DNA of 64,000 nucleotides from Megaustenia siamemsis (lineage: Eukaryota; Mollusca; Gastropoda; Stylommatophora; Ariophantidae). Positions 12,715 to 23,800 of the stretch are shown here, piece after piece (the first letter of the stretch is position 1; each line of letters starts with the position of its first letter). The stretch covers positions 62,169,772-62,233,771 of the forward strand of contig JAVIAB010000159.1 in assembly GCA_032433765.1 (NCBI GenBank), read 5' to 3'. Both the position numbers and the translations under genes were made by a program. The notes below the pieces were generated by a model. That model made no database searches. It saw only the letters and a list, made by a program, of their open reading frames with translations, and had not been told where the DNA came from.

Positions 12715-13088
12715 TGATAATAGTTATAGCGAAACTATTGGCAAGGATGCACCCTATCACTAAACTTGTTCAATCTATAAACTGAGCAAATCTTTAAAAC
12801 ATCTCAGAGATGCCAGGCTTAAACATTATTGGAAAGATAATCAATAAATTAAGATATGCTGATGATACTGTTCTACTAGCAGAAAATCCTAATGATCTAC
12901 AACAATTGCTTAATGTGATAGTGATAAACATAACAAGCAAAAAATATGGACTAGAAATGAATATCAAAAAGACTAAAACTATGATCATAAATAAAGAAAA
13001 TTTTAAAGACATACAATTAAATATAACAGTTGAGGGAATACATCTGCAGACAGATTTAGTTTTAGGACTCTCTTTTTTAAGACTATGA
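12715..13088 (+). pseudogene. LINE RT fragment with YADD (family 2)
   Basis: Frame 12810-13088 contains LRYADDTVLLAENPNDLQQL followed by YGLEMNIKKTKTMIINKEN, the catalytic and post-catalytic RT blocks of family-2 LINEs. Weaker RT sequence (GCTLSxNLFNL-like) precedes it from about 12755. It ends at about 13075 with NITVEGIHLQ and then runs into the 30-bp array. It is a short fragment with no complete gene. Confidence 0.8.
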
Positions 13089-13089
13089 A

Positions 13090-15190
13090 TGATATGAGTG
13101 ACTATGACTGACAGATGAATGGCACAAGTGACTATACATGCCAAATGAATGACATGAGAGACTTTCACTGACATATGAATTACAACGAATGACATGAAAG
13201 AATATCGCTGACAAATTAATGATATTAGTGATTAAGAATGACAGATGAATGACACGAAGGACATTGAATGACAGATCATTGACTATGACAGAGAGAAATA
13301 TTACATAATTACTATCAAAGACATTAACATGACAGAAGTGACTACCACTGAATGATGAATTAATTGATTGACTATGAGTGACTGATGAATGACATGAGTG
13401 ACTAAGAATGACAGATGAATGGCTACGAATGACATATGACGACATGAATGACTAAGATTGACTTCTGTAACTGTGAATGAAAAATGAGTGACTATAACTG
13501 ACTGAAGAACGACATGAGTGAATATGAGTGACATACGATTAACATGAGTGATTATGAATGAATTCAAATGACAGGTGAATGCCTATCAATAACATATGAT
13601 GACATTAGTGACTATAATTGATAGATGAATGAACTGAATGTCGATCACTGACATATGAATAACATGAGCGACTATGAAAGACCGTTAAATGGCATGAGAG
13701 ACTATGAAAGATAGTTGAATAACATGACAGACTATGAATGGCAGAAGAATAACATTAGAGACTATGACTGGCAGATGAATGACATGAGCGACTATGACTG
13801 ACAGATGAATGGCATGAGTGACTATGAAAGACAGTTGAATGGCATGAGAGACTACATCTGACATGAATTACTACAAATGACAGATGAAAGACATGAATGA
13901 TAATGACTTACAGATTGATGATGTGCATGACTATGACAGACATATGAATAGCAGAGGCACTATGAGTGACATGAGTGACTATAAATGACAGATGAATGAT
14001 TAAAAATGACCGACGAATGACATAGCGACTATTATTGACAGACGATTAACATGATTGACTATGAATGAAAAATGAATGACTGTGAATGACAGATGAATGA
14101 CATAAGTAACTACAAATGACTGATGGATGACATTTAAAGTATGAGTGACATTTAAATTACACGAGCGAATATTCCTTACAGATAAAAGGCATGTATGACA
14201 AAGGAATTGCTATAGATGAGAGATGAATGACATAAAGACTATGAATTACAGACGACTGACTAGGAAAGACAGATGACTACCATTAACGACTATGAATGCC
14301 ATATGAATAACGTGAGTGCCAATAACTGACAGATGAATGACATAAAGACTATGAATTACAGATGACTGACTAGGAAAGACAGACGACTACCATTAACGAC
14401 TATGAATGCCATATGAATTACGTGAGTGCCAATAACTGACAGATGGATGACATAAAGACTATGAATTACAGATGACTGACTAGGAAAGACAGATGACTAC
14501 CACTAACGACTATGAATGTCATAAGAATAATATGAGTGCCTATAACTGACAGATGAATGACATGAGTGACAATGAATTACTGCGAATGACAGGTGGATTA
14601 TTATGAATGACATATGAATGACATGGATATCTATGACTGATATATGACTGATATGAGTGACTATAACTGGAAGATGGATGACATGGATGATTATGAGTGA
14701 CAGATAGATAACGTGTGTGACTCTGAATTACTGCGAATGACAGGTGGATTATTATGAATGACAGTTGAATGGCATGAATGTCTATGACTGATATATGAAT
14801 GATATGAGTGACTATAATTGGAAGATGGATGACTTAGATGATTATGAGTGACATATAGATACCATGTGTGAATCTGAATAAGATAATAGACTATGACTGG
14901 CATATTAATGACTACGAATGACAGATGAGAATGACAAGAATTTTTTTTTCCAAAAAATGAATGACGTGGGTGACCATGAATGACAGCTGAGTGACTACAA
15001 ATGACAGATTAATGATAAGAATGACTATAAATGACAGATGGATGACATGAACGGCTATAAATAACATTTAAATGAATACTGTTGACATATAAATGACACG
15101 AATGGCTATGAATGGCAGATCAATGTCTGCGGATGACAGATGAATGACTTTTAATGACAGTTGAATGTCATGAATAACTATTAATAACAC
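13090..15190. repeat. 30-bp minisatellite array
   Basis: About 2.1 kb of diverged direct copies of a ~30-bp unit built from GACTATGAATGACAGATGAA and variants. Local higher-order repetition is visible: a ~120-bp block around 14215-14560 repeats three times. No gene is supported here. Confidence 0.9.
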
Positions 15191-15194
15191 ATTA

Positions 15195-15510
15195 CTTTAT
15201 TAAAGTACACGTTACATCCTACGCCTACTGGCTCCCGTTACGCCCACTGTCTCCTTGCTACCAGCTATGCCGCAGCACTGCAATCATTTGTCTATTCCCT
15301 AATGGACAGATTAAAGAGATGTTAGGGGCGGGGCCATATCATGTATTGTATTTAAGACCCGCCATTTCGAACCTTTACAATCTTTTTGCGAACATTACTA
15401 CAAAAAGCTAGATAGTGTTGTGTTCAGAAGATCGGTATGTACGACACCGCTTAAATAAATGCTTACTTGTATTAATTTGTTTTTGTTTTGTGAAATTATA
15501 CAGGGAAGGT
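15195..15510 (+). promoter_or_regulatory. Promoter/LTR-like module
   Basis: A GC box (GGGGCGGGGCC at 15325-15335) is followed 14 bp later by a TATA-like TATTTAAG (15349-15356). An AATAAA (15454-15459) lies about 100 bp downstream, then a T/G-rich stretch. This spacing resembles a retroviral LTR. A possible TG...CA boundary is 15320-15502, but I see no target duplication and no internal retroelement genes. It could be a solo LTR, or a chance grouping. Confidence 0.3.
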
Positions 15511-15514
15511 TTTA

Positions 15515-16130
15515 TTTGTAATGTTATTTGTATTTCTTTTATTTTTCGTTCTTCTTCTCTCTTCTTTTCTTACTCATCTGCCTTTCAGCGTCGAGGGGAG
15601 ATATAATTTGCAGTCCTTTGCTCTTCTGTTCGCCTCTGCTGCTGTTATGTTTCCTAGTGCTTCTAAAATTCCATCGATCCATCTTTTTCATGGTAGACTT
15701 TTGGGTCTGGTGTTCTCAAAACTTTTGTTGAAGGCTCGTTGTGCTGTATTTTGATCTTTCTGCCCTGTCACGTGGCCAAACCATTTTATCTGTTGTTTCC
15801 TTATATATTCTATGGCGTGGGCTATTTCTAGCTTTTTTCTCAGTTCTTCATTTCTGATCTTATCTCTCAGACTGTTTCCTGTCATTCGTCTAACACATTT
15901 CATCTCTGTAGAGGTTATTTTTCTTATTGATCTTGCATCTAGGGTCCCGGTCTGGCATTGGTAGCACAACGTTGGGATGAAGATTGTATTGTATAGTGCT
16001 CGTTTTGCCTCCAGGTTATTTCCTTGTTGGACAATAATGGTGATTACTGTCCCATGATTTAACAAGCTTTGTTGCATCTTGCTTCTATCTCTGATGTTTG
16101 AGAATTATCGTTCAATAATGATTTTTTTAT
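15515..16130 (-). pseudogene. LINE RT C-terminal fragment (family 3)
   Basis: Minus-strand frame 16077-15688 carries LEAKRALYNTIFIPTLCYQC, then MKCVRRMTGNSLRDKIRNEE, WFGHV and FNKSFENTRPK. These are the thumb and tail blocks of family-3 LINEs. Downstream (15680-15540) a broken remainder of the tail continues. A microsatellite and a SINE follow on the right. Confidence 0.8.
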
Positions 16131-16163
16131 GATTAATTATTTTTTTCCGTTCGAAATTATTAT

Positions 16164-16166
<3 letters not shown>

Positions 16167-16238
<72 letters not shown>

Positions 16239-16250
16239 CATATATATTTT
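16167..16250. repeat. (AT)n microsatellite
   Basis: Some 80 bp of AT dinucleotides. It adjoins the 3' end of the SINE at 16284-16533, which reads leftward, so it may be the expanded SINE tail. Confidence 0.95.
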
Positions 16251-16283
16251 TAATGTAAAATACATATATGTGTGTAAAAAAAA

Positions 16284-16533
16284 AGTAAAGTACCCCCGTC
16301 ACGCCAAGTGGCGTATAGGGAATTTGTTGTTAGTGACCATAAATTTTACAGACCTTCGGCACATGATTTGTTGGCTAATGTGGTCGGTATTACGCCCGTG
16401 CCACTTTACTTTCTCAGAAAAAAATTCGGTACCCAATAAAGGCTGGGTGAAACAGGAAGCCGTCTGTTGGGATCGAACCCTACCTCTTGTCCTTTGTAGT
16501 CCAATTCACTAACCACTGAGCTATCGCGGCTCC
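16284..16533 (-). mobile_element. tRNA-derived SINE, family B
   Basis: The minus-strand 5' end begins GGAGCCGCGATAGCTCAG and has tRNA-like box A (TAGCTCAGTGGTTAGTG) and box B (GGGTTCGATCC), the internal RNA polymerase III promoter. A body of about 180 bp follows, ending CACTTGGCGTGACGGGGGT. Other copies lie at 32148-32452, 32551-32800 and 38981-39222. It encodes no protein. Confidence 0.9.
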
Positions 16534-16536
16534 ATA

Positions 16537-16539
<3 letters not shown>

Positions 16540-16569
<30 letters not shown>
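16540..16569. repeat. (TG)n microsatellite
   Basis: About 15 TG units directly beyond the SINE 5' end. Confidence 0.95.
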
Positions 16570-16572
<3 letters not shown>

Positions 16573-16739
16573 ATGTTTGATCCTTCTCATGGCCTATTGA
16601 ACCGAAACGTCGTTATGCTTTGTGTTGATCTCTTGTTACGAGAAGCTTTAACCATACGGTTTTTCTCTATTTTGTTCTATGTCTACTATTTGTTTTTTTC
16701 AATTCATCATTCCACTTATACTGAGGAGGAGATAACCCT
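16570..16739. other. Unassigned stretch
   Basis: Low-complexity AT-rich DNA between the (TG)n run and the LINE fragment. I see no gene or repeat that I can name. Confidence 0.5.
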
Positions 16740-18118
16740 ATAGATATTACAATCTCCCTTGTTCCCTTTATTCTTGTATAACGCTACAATCTCGGTATCT
16801 TTCTTTGCCTGGAGTATATCTCTGTTTCTCCAGCATTGGACAAGGCGTTTATAGAGGTTGGGCAGGAGTGGTTCAAAATTGTCCTTAATTACTTCGTCGG
16901 GTATATAGTTACCTGAGGCTGTTCCAAATGGGAGGTCATTAACAACATCATGAAGTTATTTCTCTGGGAGCTCTTAATCCGGTTGGGTCAGCACACGTTT
17001 TTTTTTGGGACAAGCTGGTCTAGGAGTTGGCTTGCTGGTCTGTCTTCAGAGTAGAGACGAATAATGTTCAACCCATCTTTCCAGCTGTTTAGTTGTCACT
17101 GATGGGCTCACCGCTTGCGTCTTTTAACAAAGCAATTTTTTTTTATGTTTGGGCCTAGACCAATCTTTATGTTGTTATACACAGTTCTAGAATCGCGCAG
17201 CTGAGAAGCTTTCTGGATCGTAGAGCACAGATTTGACCAATACTCGTTCGCATATCTCCTTCAATCCTCTTGCGTTTCTGCTATTGCTTGTTTGAATTGG
17301 TCTTTTATGATCAAGCATGGGGTAATTATTGAAGGTTAGGAAAGTCTTGTTCTTCGTCTCTACAAGTGGTATGAGATTCATCGAGTTTTATTGAGTCCAA
17401 TCGTTGGTGGAGTATTTATCTTTAACAAGAGAAGAGATTCCACAATCAAGGATGCGCGATTTTAGTCGCTTCAATGAATTTTCGACACTGTCGAGGTCTT
17501 CTGCTCTTGCAGTGCGTTTCTGGAAGGCATTCGTGAACAGAACTTGGTTGTTGGGTAAATTTGTTTGCAGCGTCATTAATCTTAGGACTGGCTGGTTCTC
17601 TAGATTTGTGTATCCTGTTAGTGGTTGCATTCACTTTACTAATGACAAGTGTGTATTGTGCGTCACAGTTTACGCTATGGAATGCTCTGGTTACTCTAAC
17701 ATTATTTAAGTGTTGTCTGCGAACTAGGACAAAGTTCTCCTGGTGCCAATGCACGGAACTTGGGTGGCACAATTTAGAATTTTTAAGTTTGTTCTTAACG
17801 ATGAAGAAGGTGTTGGTAGCACACAGTTTGATAAGGGAACACCATTCTAGAAGCCTCTGACCATTATCGTACATTTTGCCAATACCATGATGACCTAGAC
17901 ATGATGACCATGATTGATTTTCAGATCCAAAGCGTGCATTTAGATCGCCCAGCACGTAAAGGTGTTCTATTTTTGTGGATTGAATCAGAGGTAGCTTGGG
18001 CAATCTCGCAACATTTATCGTTATCGCATGTGGCTTTTGCAGCTGTTGTTGCATAGGCGCTGATGATGTTGATCCAGCTTTTGAATGGATATTTAATGTT
18101 ATTATGTGTTCTCATGTA
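16740..18118 (-). pseudogene. LINE endonuclease to early RT fragment (family 4)
   Basis: On the minus strand 18054-17446 reads an APE-type endonuclease second half, with VLGDLNARFGSENQSW, NGQRLLEWCSL and VHWHQENFVLVRRQHLNNVR. The following DxxYTLVISK sits where an SDH-like block is expected. The linker (EDLDSVENSLKRL near 17520; LIPLVETKNK near 17370) and weak RT N-terminal sequence (to about 16750) continue in shifted frames. Multiple frameshifts and stops make it inactive. The 3' half is absent here. The piece at 57150-57680 may be the tail of the same family. Confidence 0.8.
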
Positions 18119-18119
18119 C

Positions 18120-18570
18120 TATTAGGGGTGTTTATAGAATAAATGCGCTTATTATGCACAACAAAACCCACTCAATGTAGGTCAAGAGATCATGGGAAAA
18201 ATTTAGGACATGGAGAAATGAATGTGAATGGAGAGATATTCGCGAACTTTTGTGATTTTAATCAAATGAGCTTATGAGGAACAATATTTCAACATAAAAG
18301 AATATATAAAACTACATTGGTCTCATCGGATCACATAACGGAGAGTCAAACTGACCACGTATGTCTTAGTAAAAAGTGTAAGTCCTTCTTAAATTATGTA
18401 AAAGTATATAGAGGAGCAGATGTTTTTTTCAGATCATCATCTTCTGCTAGCCAAACTTAAATTGAAAAGATATACTACAACACAAAAGTGTAGACATTAT
18501 ATCAATGTAGGGTTTCTTAAAAAGCCATAAATTAAAGAGAAATTCGCGGTCACAGTATCAAACAAATAGC
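18120..18570 (+). pseudogene. LINE endonuclease fragment (family 3)
   Basis: The broken plus-strand frame near 18240-18370 reads FCDFNQMSL and HKRIYKTT-LVSSDHITESQTDH. This matches the same block at 12080-12210 in the deleted copy. There is no intact frame. It ends about 200 bp upstream of the proposed exon 1. Confidence 0.6.
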
Positions 18571-18772
18571 AAGTTTGATCACGGGATTAGACACAAAAAT
18601 ACAACACAAACATGTTATTTTATTTACGTCGATCAAGACAAATACTGTAACATATTACACGCCATCTTGCTCTTTCAACAGTTCATTGACCTCAACTCGG
18701 TTAGAATACCGGAAATACTCGCCGAAACAAAACAAAAAGCACATAAACTTCAGATCCCTCGCCTATTACAAT

Positions 18773-18827
18773 ATGACGACGTCACTGGTGGCTTGTCTAG
18801 CTCTGGCTTGTCTCATGGTTCTTGTTG
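18773..18827 (+). CDS. Exon 1: signal peptide
   Basis: ATG at 18773 begins MTTSLVACLALACLMVLV, a hydrophobic secretion signal, and ends in phase 1 at a consensus donor (G|gtaagt). The codon is completed by GAT at the junction with exon 2. The upstream 200 bp is AT-rich without a clear TATA box. Confidence 0.65.
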
Positions 18828-20782
18828 GTAAGTTGTAAGATTGTTTCTGTATGTTGAAGAATGTGGTAAAAGCTCATGATGTGAATGTTGACATCGTTTT
18901 GTTTGATTAAGTCTTGATTGTTGATTCTTGCTGGTAAATTATAAAGGGCTTCTTTATCTAATGGGATGAATGAAGAACTCACGATATGGGCACGTTGAGA
19001 GGATGTTATGTGACTCTTCTATATTCTATGTTATTTATGGAACCAGCACAGTTACAAACAGAAACTACCCATATTCGCTCCACCACCTGATGTGTGTTAC
19101 AATGTACTAAGACAAACTGCAGAGATCTATAAAACATCGTAACCAGCATCCATAAGTTATAAATAGCCAAAGAGGAATGAGCGTCACTACATGTGGCGTC
19201 ACTAAATAAAGCGTCACTAAATAAAGCGTCACTAAATGGAGCGTCACAACATGTGGCATCACTAAATAAAGCGTCACCACATGTGGCATCACTAAATAAA
19301 GCGTCACTAAATGGAGCGTCACTACATGTGGCATCACTAAATAAAGCGTCACTAAAAGGAGCGTCTCTACGTGTGGCATCACTAAATAAAGCGTCACTAA
19401 ATGGAGCGTCACTACATGTGTCATCACTAAATAAAGCGTCACTAAATGGAGCTACATAAAAGCGTTCACAAATGTTTGCTGTTGTTTAATAAATTATATC
19501 TCACATTAGTGAAGTAAAGAAAATGCATATTTATTTATATTGATATCATCAAGAACAGCGTGTTACAAATGTTTAATTCTTGCCATGTAATTAGGATAGA
19601 TTTCTGCTCCTTCCAGATATATAACTATATCCTATACCTGCTGGCGAAGGTGATATCTCTCCACAACTTTCGATCTCGACAGTTATTTATCATTCCCGTT
19701 GATGACCTTCTGCCAAGCCATTTTCTTAAGCTGTCTGGTATCTTTCCTCTTTGCTCTCTGTCTCTTCGTCATTCAATTTTCCCTGTTGCTACAATACATT
19801 CCAGTTTTTCTCTTCTCATTCATGGCCAAAAAATGATGATTGTTTCTTCCTGATGATGATCGAGTATCACATGTATCACATGATGTCCCGTACCGAACGA
19901 GATTTTTCCATTGGTATTCCCCTTAACGTTGTTGTGATTTCTATTATTGTGGCGATTCATGACTGTACAAAGAAATTACGACGGTGGTTTGCTGTTGCCT
20001 TCCGACGGTTTGTTTACGGTTGGCTCTGCTAGCCTTTGACTAAAGAGTCTCACCCACTAGGCAGTGGGTTTGTTTTCCTTCAGGGCACCCTCCCTTAGCC
20101 TTTTACTCTCCCGAGCTTACATGTAAGGCAGCAGGGCAGCCACAGTTTGTACTGTTTACTGCATAAAGTAGCAGGCAAAATTGCATGGCCTGACGCGTAA
20201 TGCTTATACAGTAACCAAAAGAGAGCAATCACGGAAATATAAATTCGACAACTTTGACAAATAAGTGATTTAATGAGATCTATCTATTTTTCAAAGGCAA
20301 AGAAATGTTGACGTTAAGGAATTTAAAAACTGTACTTAGACAGGTCAAAGTCATTGTCATATCGGTAACAATTTTACGGAGTATTACCTACTGATGAACA
20401 ATTGTGCATAATTGATTTGTGAAATATAATAAATATACTACACTATCTATTGACATTTCGAGCCGTAGCCGGCCCATAGGGCGTAGACCAAGATACTCCT
20501 TCCTTTATCGGAATTGTTGTTCTAGCAGATTTCAATTCTTTTAAAGATATTTTATCAAATCTCGCCATTAGTCTCTGTTCTGTGCAAGCAGCTCTATGTC
20601 ATTGATGGATTATAGCGGTTCTAAAACTTGGGAAAAGGGGGACAACGTATAGCGGTTCTAAAACTTGGGGAAAGGGTACCTTTATTGGTTGAGTGTGTTT
20701 TTAGTATCGCTAACATCGTTATCATCATGTGTCGATTGGCGTGTAGTTAGGTTGTGCTAATAATCTAACATTAAATAGTGAC

Positions 20783-20821
<39 letters not shown>

Positions 20822-23800
20822 CGCTCTTTCACATTCAATGTAAAGCAGATAAAAAACAAAATTCGCTCTATATTTCACAGTTTTTATTAATACAACACAT
20901 ATTTGAAAATATATTACTGTTCGGTTGTTGAATTTGGGCATCCATGGACCCCTCGAAGCAGAAGTATCCACGGGGCGAGCAAACGATAAATGATACGGTT
21001 GTTTATGTGTTGTCTCGATGAAAAAGACATGAGAATTCTGTTAAGTTTCGCGCCTCGACAATTAAAAAAGTATATAATAAACACAATATAGACCACACGT
21101 GTTGCTAAACAAATCTTGCAGCACCCGTGGGTTGTAGACGAATGGCACGCGTGAGTTCCGATAGATAAAGTTTAAAATATCCACGTGTCTGGGCGGTAAA
21201 CCGTAGGAATCGAAATACTCACATTCTCCGAGACCGTTTTAAAAGAGGGCCACCCAATTTTCACCAGGTTCGTGGGCAAGGTCAGTGTTTATGACAAGGG
21301 CTGCAGTCGCGGTTGAGTCGATGGTGGGCTGTAAGTGGTTTCGTGGAAGGACACTAGCAAGGGAACAGCGTCGAACGAAAATATCCGACATCAAAAGGTT
21401 GTAAATCTCCCTCGTGTTCATCGTCTTTCTCTCAAACGGCGAAGTCTGTTAGAATCTGCCGTGTCTTTGACACCTCGAGTACTGAGTCCAACTCGGCGTA
21501 GACGATAACTTGAAGGGAAGTAGTTGTGGCAGTGGCAAACTTGAGTTCTATCGGCAAGGATCCGCTTGTGGCTAGCTCAAAATGGGAGCCATCCAGTAGG
21601 CTGGAGGAGAGGTCAAAACCAAATAGACAAAATCCGTCCTTGAACTCTCGATAACCAATGTTATTCCCAGCGTCCTTACCAATCAGACCCATGGCCAGAT
21701 TTATACCAAAGAAAGCTCTCGCGTATTGATTTCGTTCAAAGTCCATAGTTAGAGGCTTTCCCGAGACACATTTCCCGTCGACCGTCAAGTTCATATAAGT
21801 CAAACCAAAGTGTTGAAAATTGAATGGGATAGCTGTATAAACACCATTAAAGGCACTGACCGTAATCAGATCTGTCACTATATGGGTTGGTGTTGGAGAT
21901 AAAAAAAATAGATTGTTTTGACTGTGGGAGAACATGCCGCTAACGATGGAAAATGTTTTGATGGTAACCCTCTTGATCGGGTACCGAGCATTCCCGCTTA
22001 AAAGAGCCTTTTCGTGGGTTTAGAAATCACGGGGTTTAGGTTAGCTTTCCTGACCACGAGCGCGGCGTAGGTGATAACACTCTTATAACCCACAGAGCTA
22101 TCGTGAGCCACGAGGTTGAACACATCCTTAGAGGGCATGAGTTTGATCTTTACATCGACTCTGTTTAACATGTAACGATCCTGCACAAAGACATCAGAGT
22201 GCAAACGACCCATCCTTTCACCCTCTTTACTACCCGAAGTCAAATCGAACCCCCATTTTCTTTCAAATCATCGTGGTGGCCAGCTATGTCTTTGTAGAAC
22301 AGAGCGGCCGTCAAGTATCCCGTTTCGTTAACTCCCCGCAGTTTAGTGTAGCCTCAAACACTGCTCTAAAAGTATAGGTATTCTCCGATGGTGTAACCAA
22401 CGTCTCGTTTAGAGATACGTTAACTTGTGAAAATAGACTGTGAAGATAATTGTTGACTGGTCCTACCTCAGCATCCGGTGGTATACTATCCCCATTGAGG
22501 AGGGTGATCTTGACCCGCAGATGCAAAAACGTGTTGAAAAGATCTAAATACTCCTCGCTGTTTCCAGAAATGAAAAACTTGATGGGTGTCCAGGCGACAA
22601 GGCTGCAATCGGACGAATTTCAATCAATTGACTAGAGTCTAGAGATGTATGTGTGGGTGGAACGCTAAATAAACCCAAACCAGAGTGAAGACATTCACAC
22701 GATTTAGGGTGAATGAGGGACATTATTAATCGAAAATATCCTTTGCCACCCTCGTCTTTGTCTTCTTGTTGTACACCGAATGACGGGGGAACTGTCTAGC
22801 TGTCGGTTTTATCCTCTTCGTAACGGGTTCTCCTGGTGGAGGTAACTTCATAACTCGCTTTCTGCTTGTCGTAAACCACTTCCTAATTGGTTGCTACCTC
22901 TCAGATGGTCTACGACGCCGTGTATCAACCGCTGACCGGCCTCCTTGGCTCGTTCGTTGAAAGCTTCACCGACATTTTTCCCTGCTAATGCGTCCTGTGC
23001 GACCTGTAGACCGGTCCCCAATCCTTCTCTGAGCAAGGCCTTACCGCCATTTTTTAACCAGGGTAAAATAGCATTCCCGATTCCCCCAAAGAAACTACCG
23101 ATTCCTCGACAGCTCTGACTTCGACCTCCTATAAACACGGACATTCCATCACCCGCCTGACAACAGTAAAAGCCTTCGTATAACTCAACAGAACGATGCA
23201 CTGTAGATAGAAGATTGTGGAGGGACATGATCGCCTACGGCAACCGGCAGGATACATGATGATGATGATTATGATAACTCAACATTTCGATGAAGGGGGG
23301 TGTGTCTCACCATTATACCAGCTCGAGATGTTTCTTCGCTCGACAGTGTACCGTTAGCACCGACGTTTCGTTGGTGAATGGAATTGTTTTTCCGTGTTCG
23401 TTGGCTAAAAGGATTTCCACGGTATCGAAGGAAAATCGACTCAGGGGTAGGTAGCGAGGCTTATCGTAGATCTGAAACACCACGGTGTGATTTCTATTGA
23501 GAACAGGTATGCTCCTAAGGAGAGGCACCATCGCATCCCCGACCGGTCTGGGGGAAACGAGATCGCAGTAGACGTAGACATTCTTCGCAACACTTTCCAT
23601 ATCCATTACGCCCACGCTGTAGATTTCGGGAGCTGTGTCTGATATAGAGGTCTTGGAGAAGTCTAACATGTTTTTCAAAGTGTCGCTTATGAGTAACACT
23701 GACCACTTTTTCGTAGAGTTTCAAGATAGCTTTATTCACCTCCTTTGCGTAATTGAATCTAATTTTTTTCGCTTTCACATCCCCGTTCGACTCCTCCGCC

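Noticed and set aside
16470..16533. tRNA gene at the SINE B head
   Set aside because: The same head occurs at four loci attached to the same body, which fits a SINE and not a tRNA gene.
23145..23228. N-terminal extension of the pX-like protein
   Set aside because: Most of it derives from the inserted LINE tail flanked by an 11-bp duplication; the native start is more likely at or near 23144.
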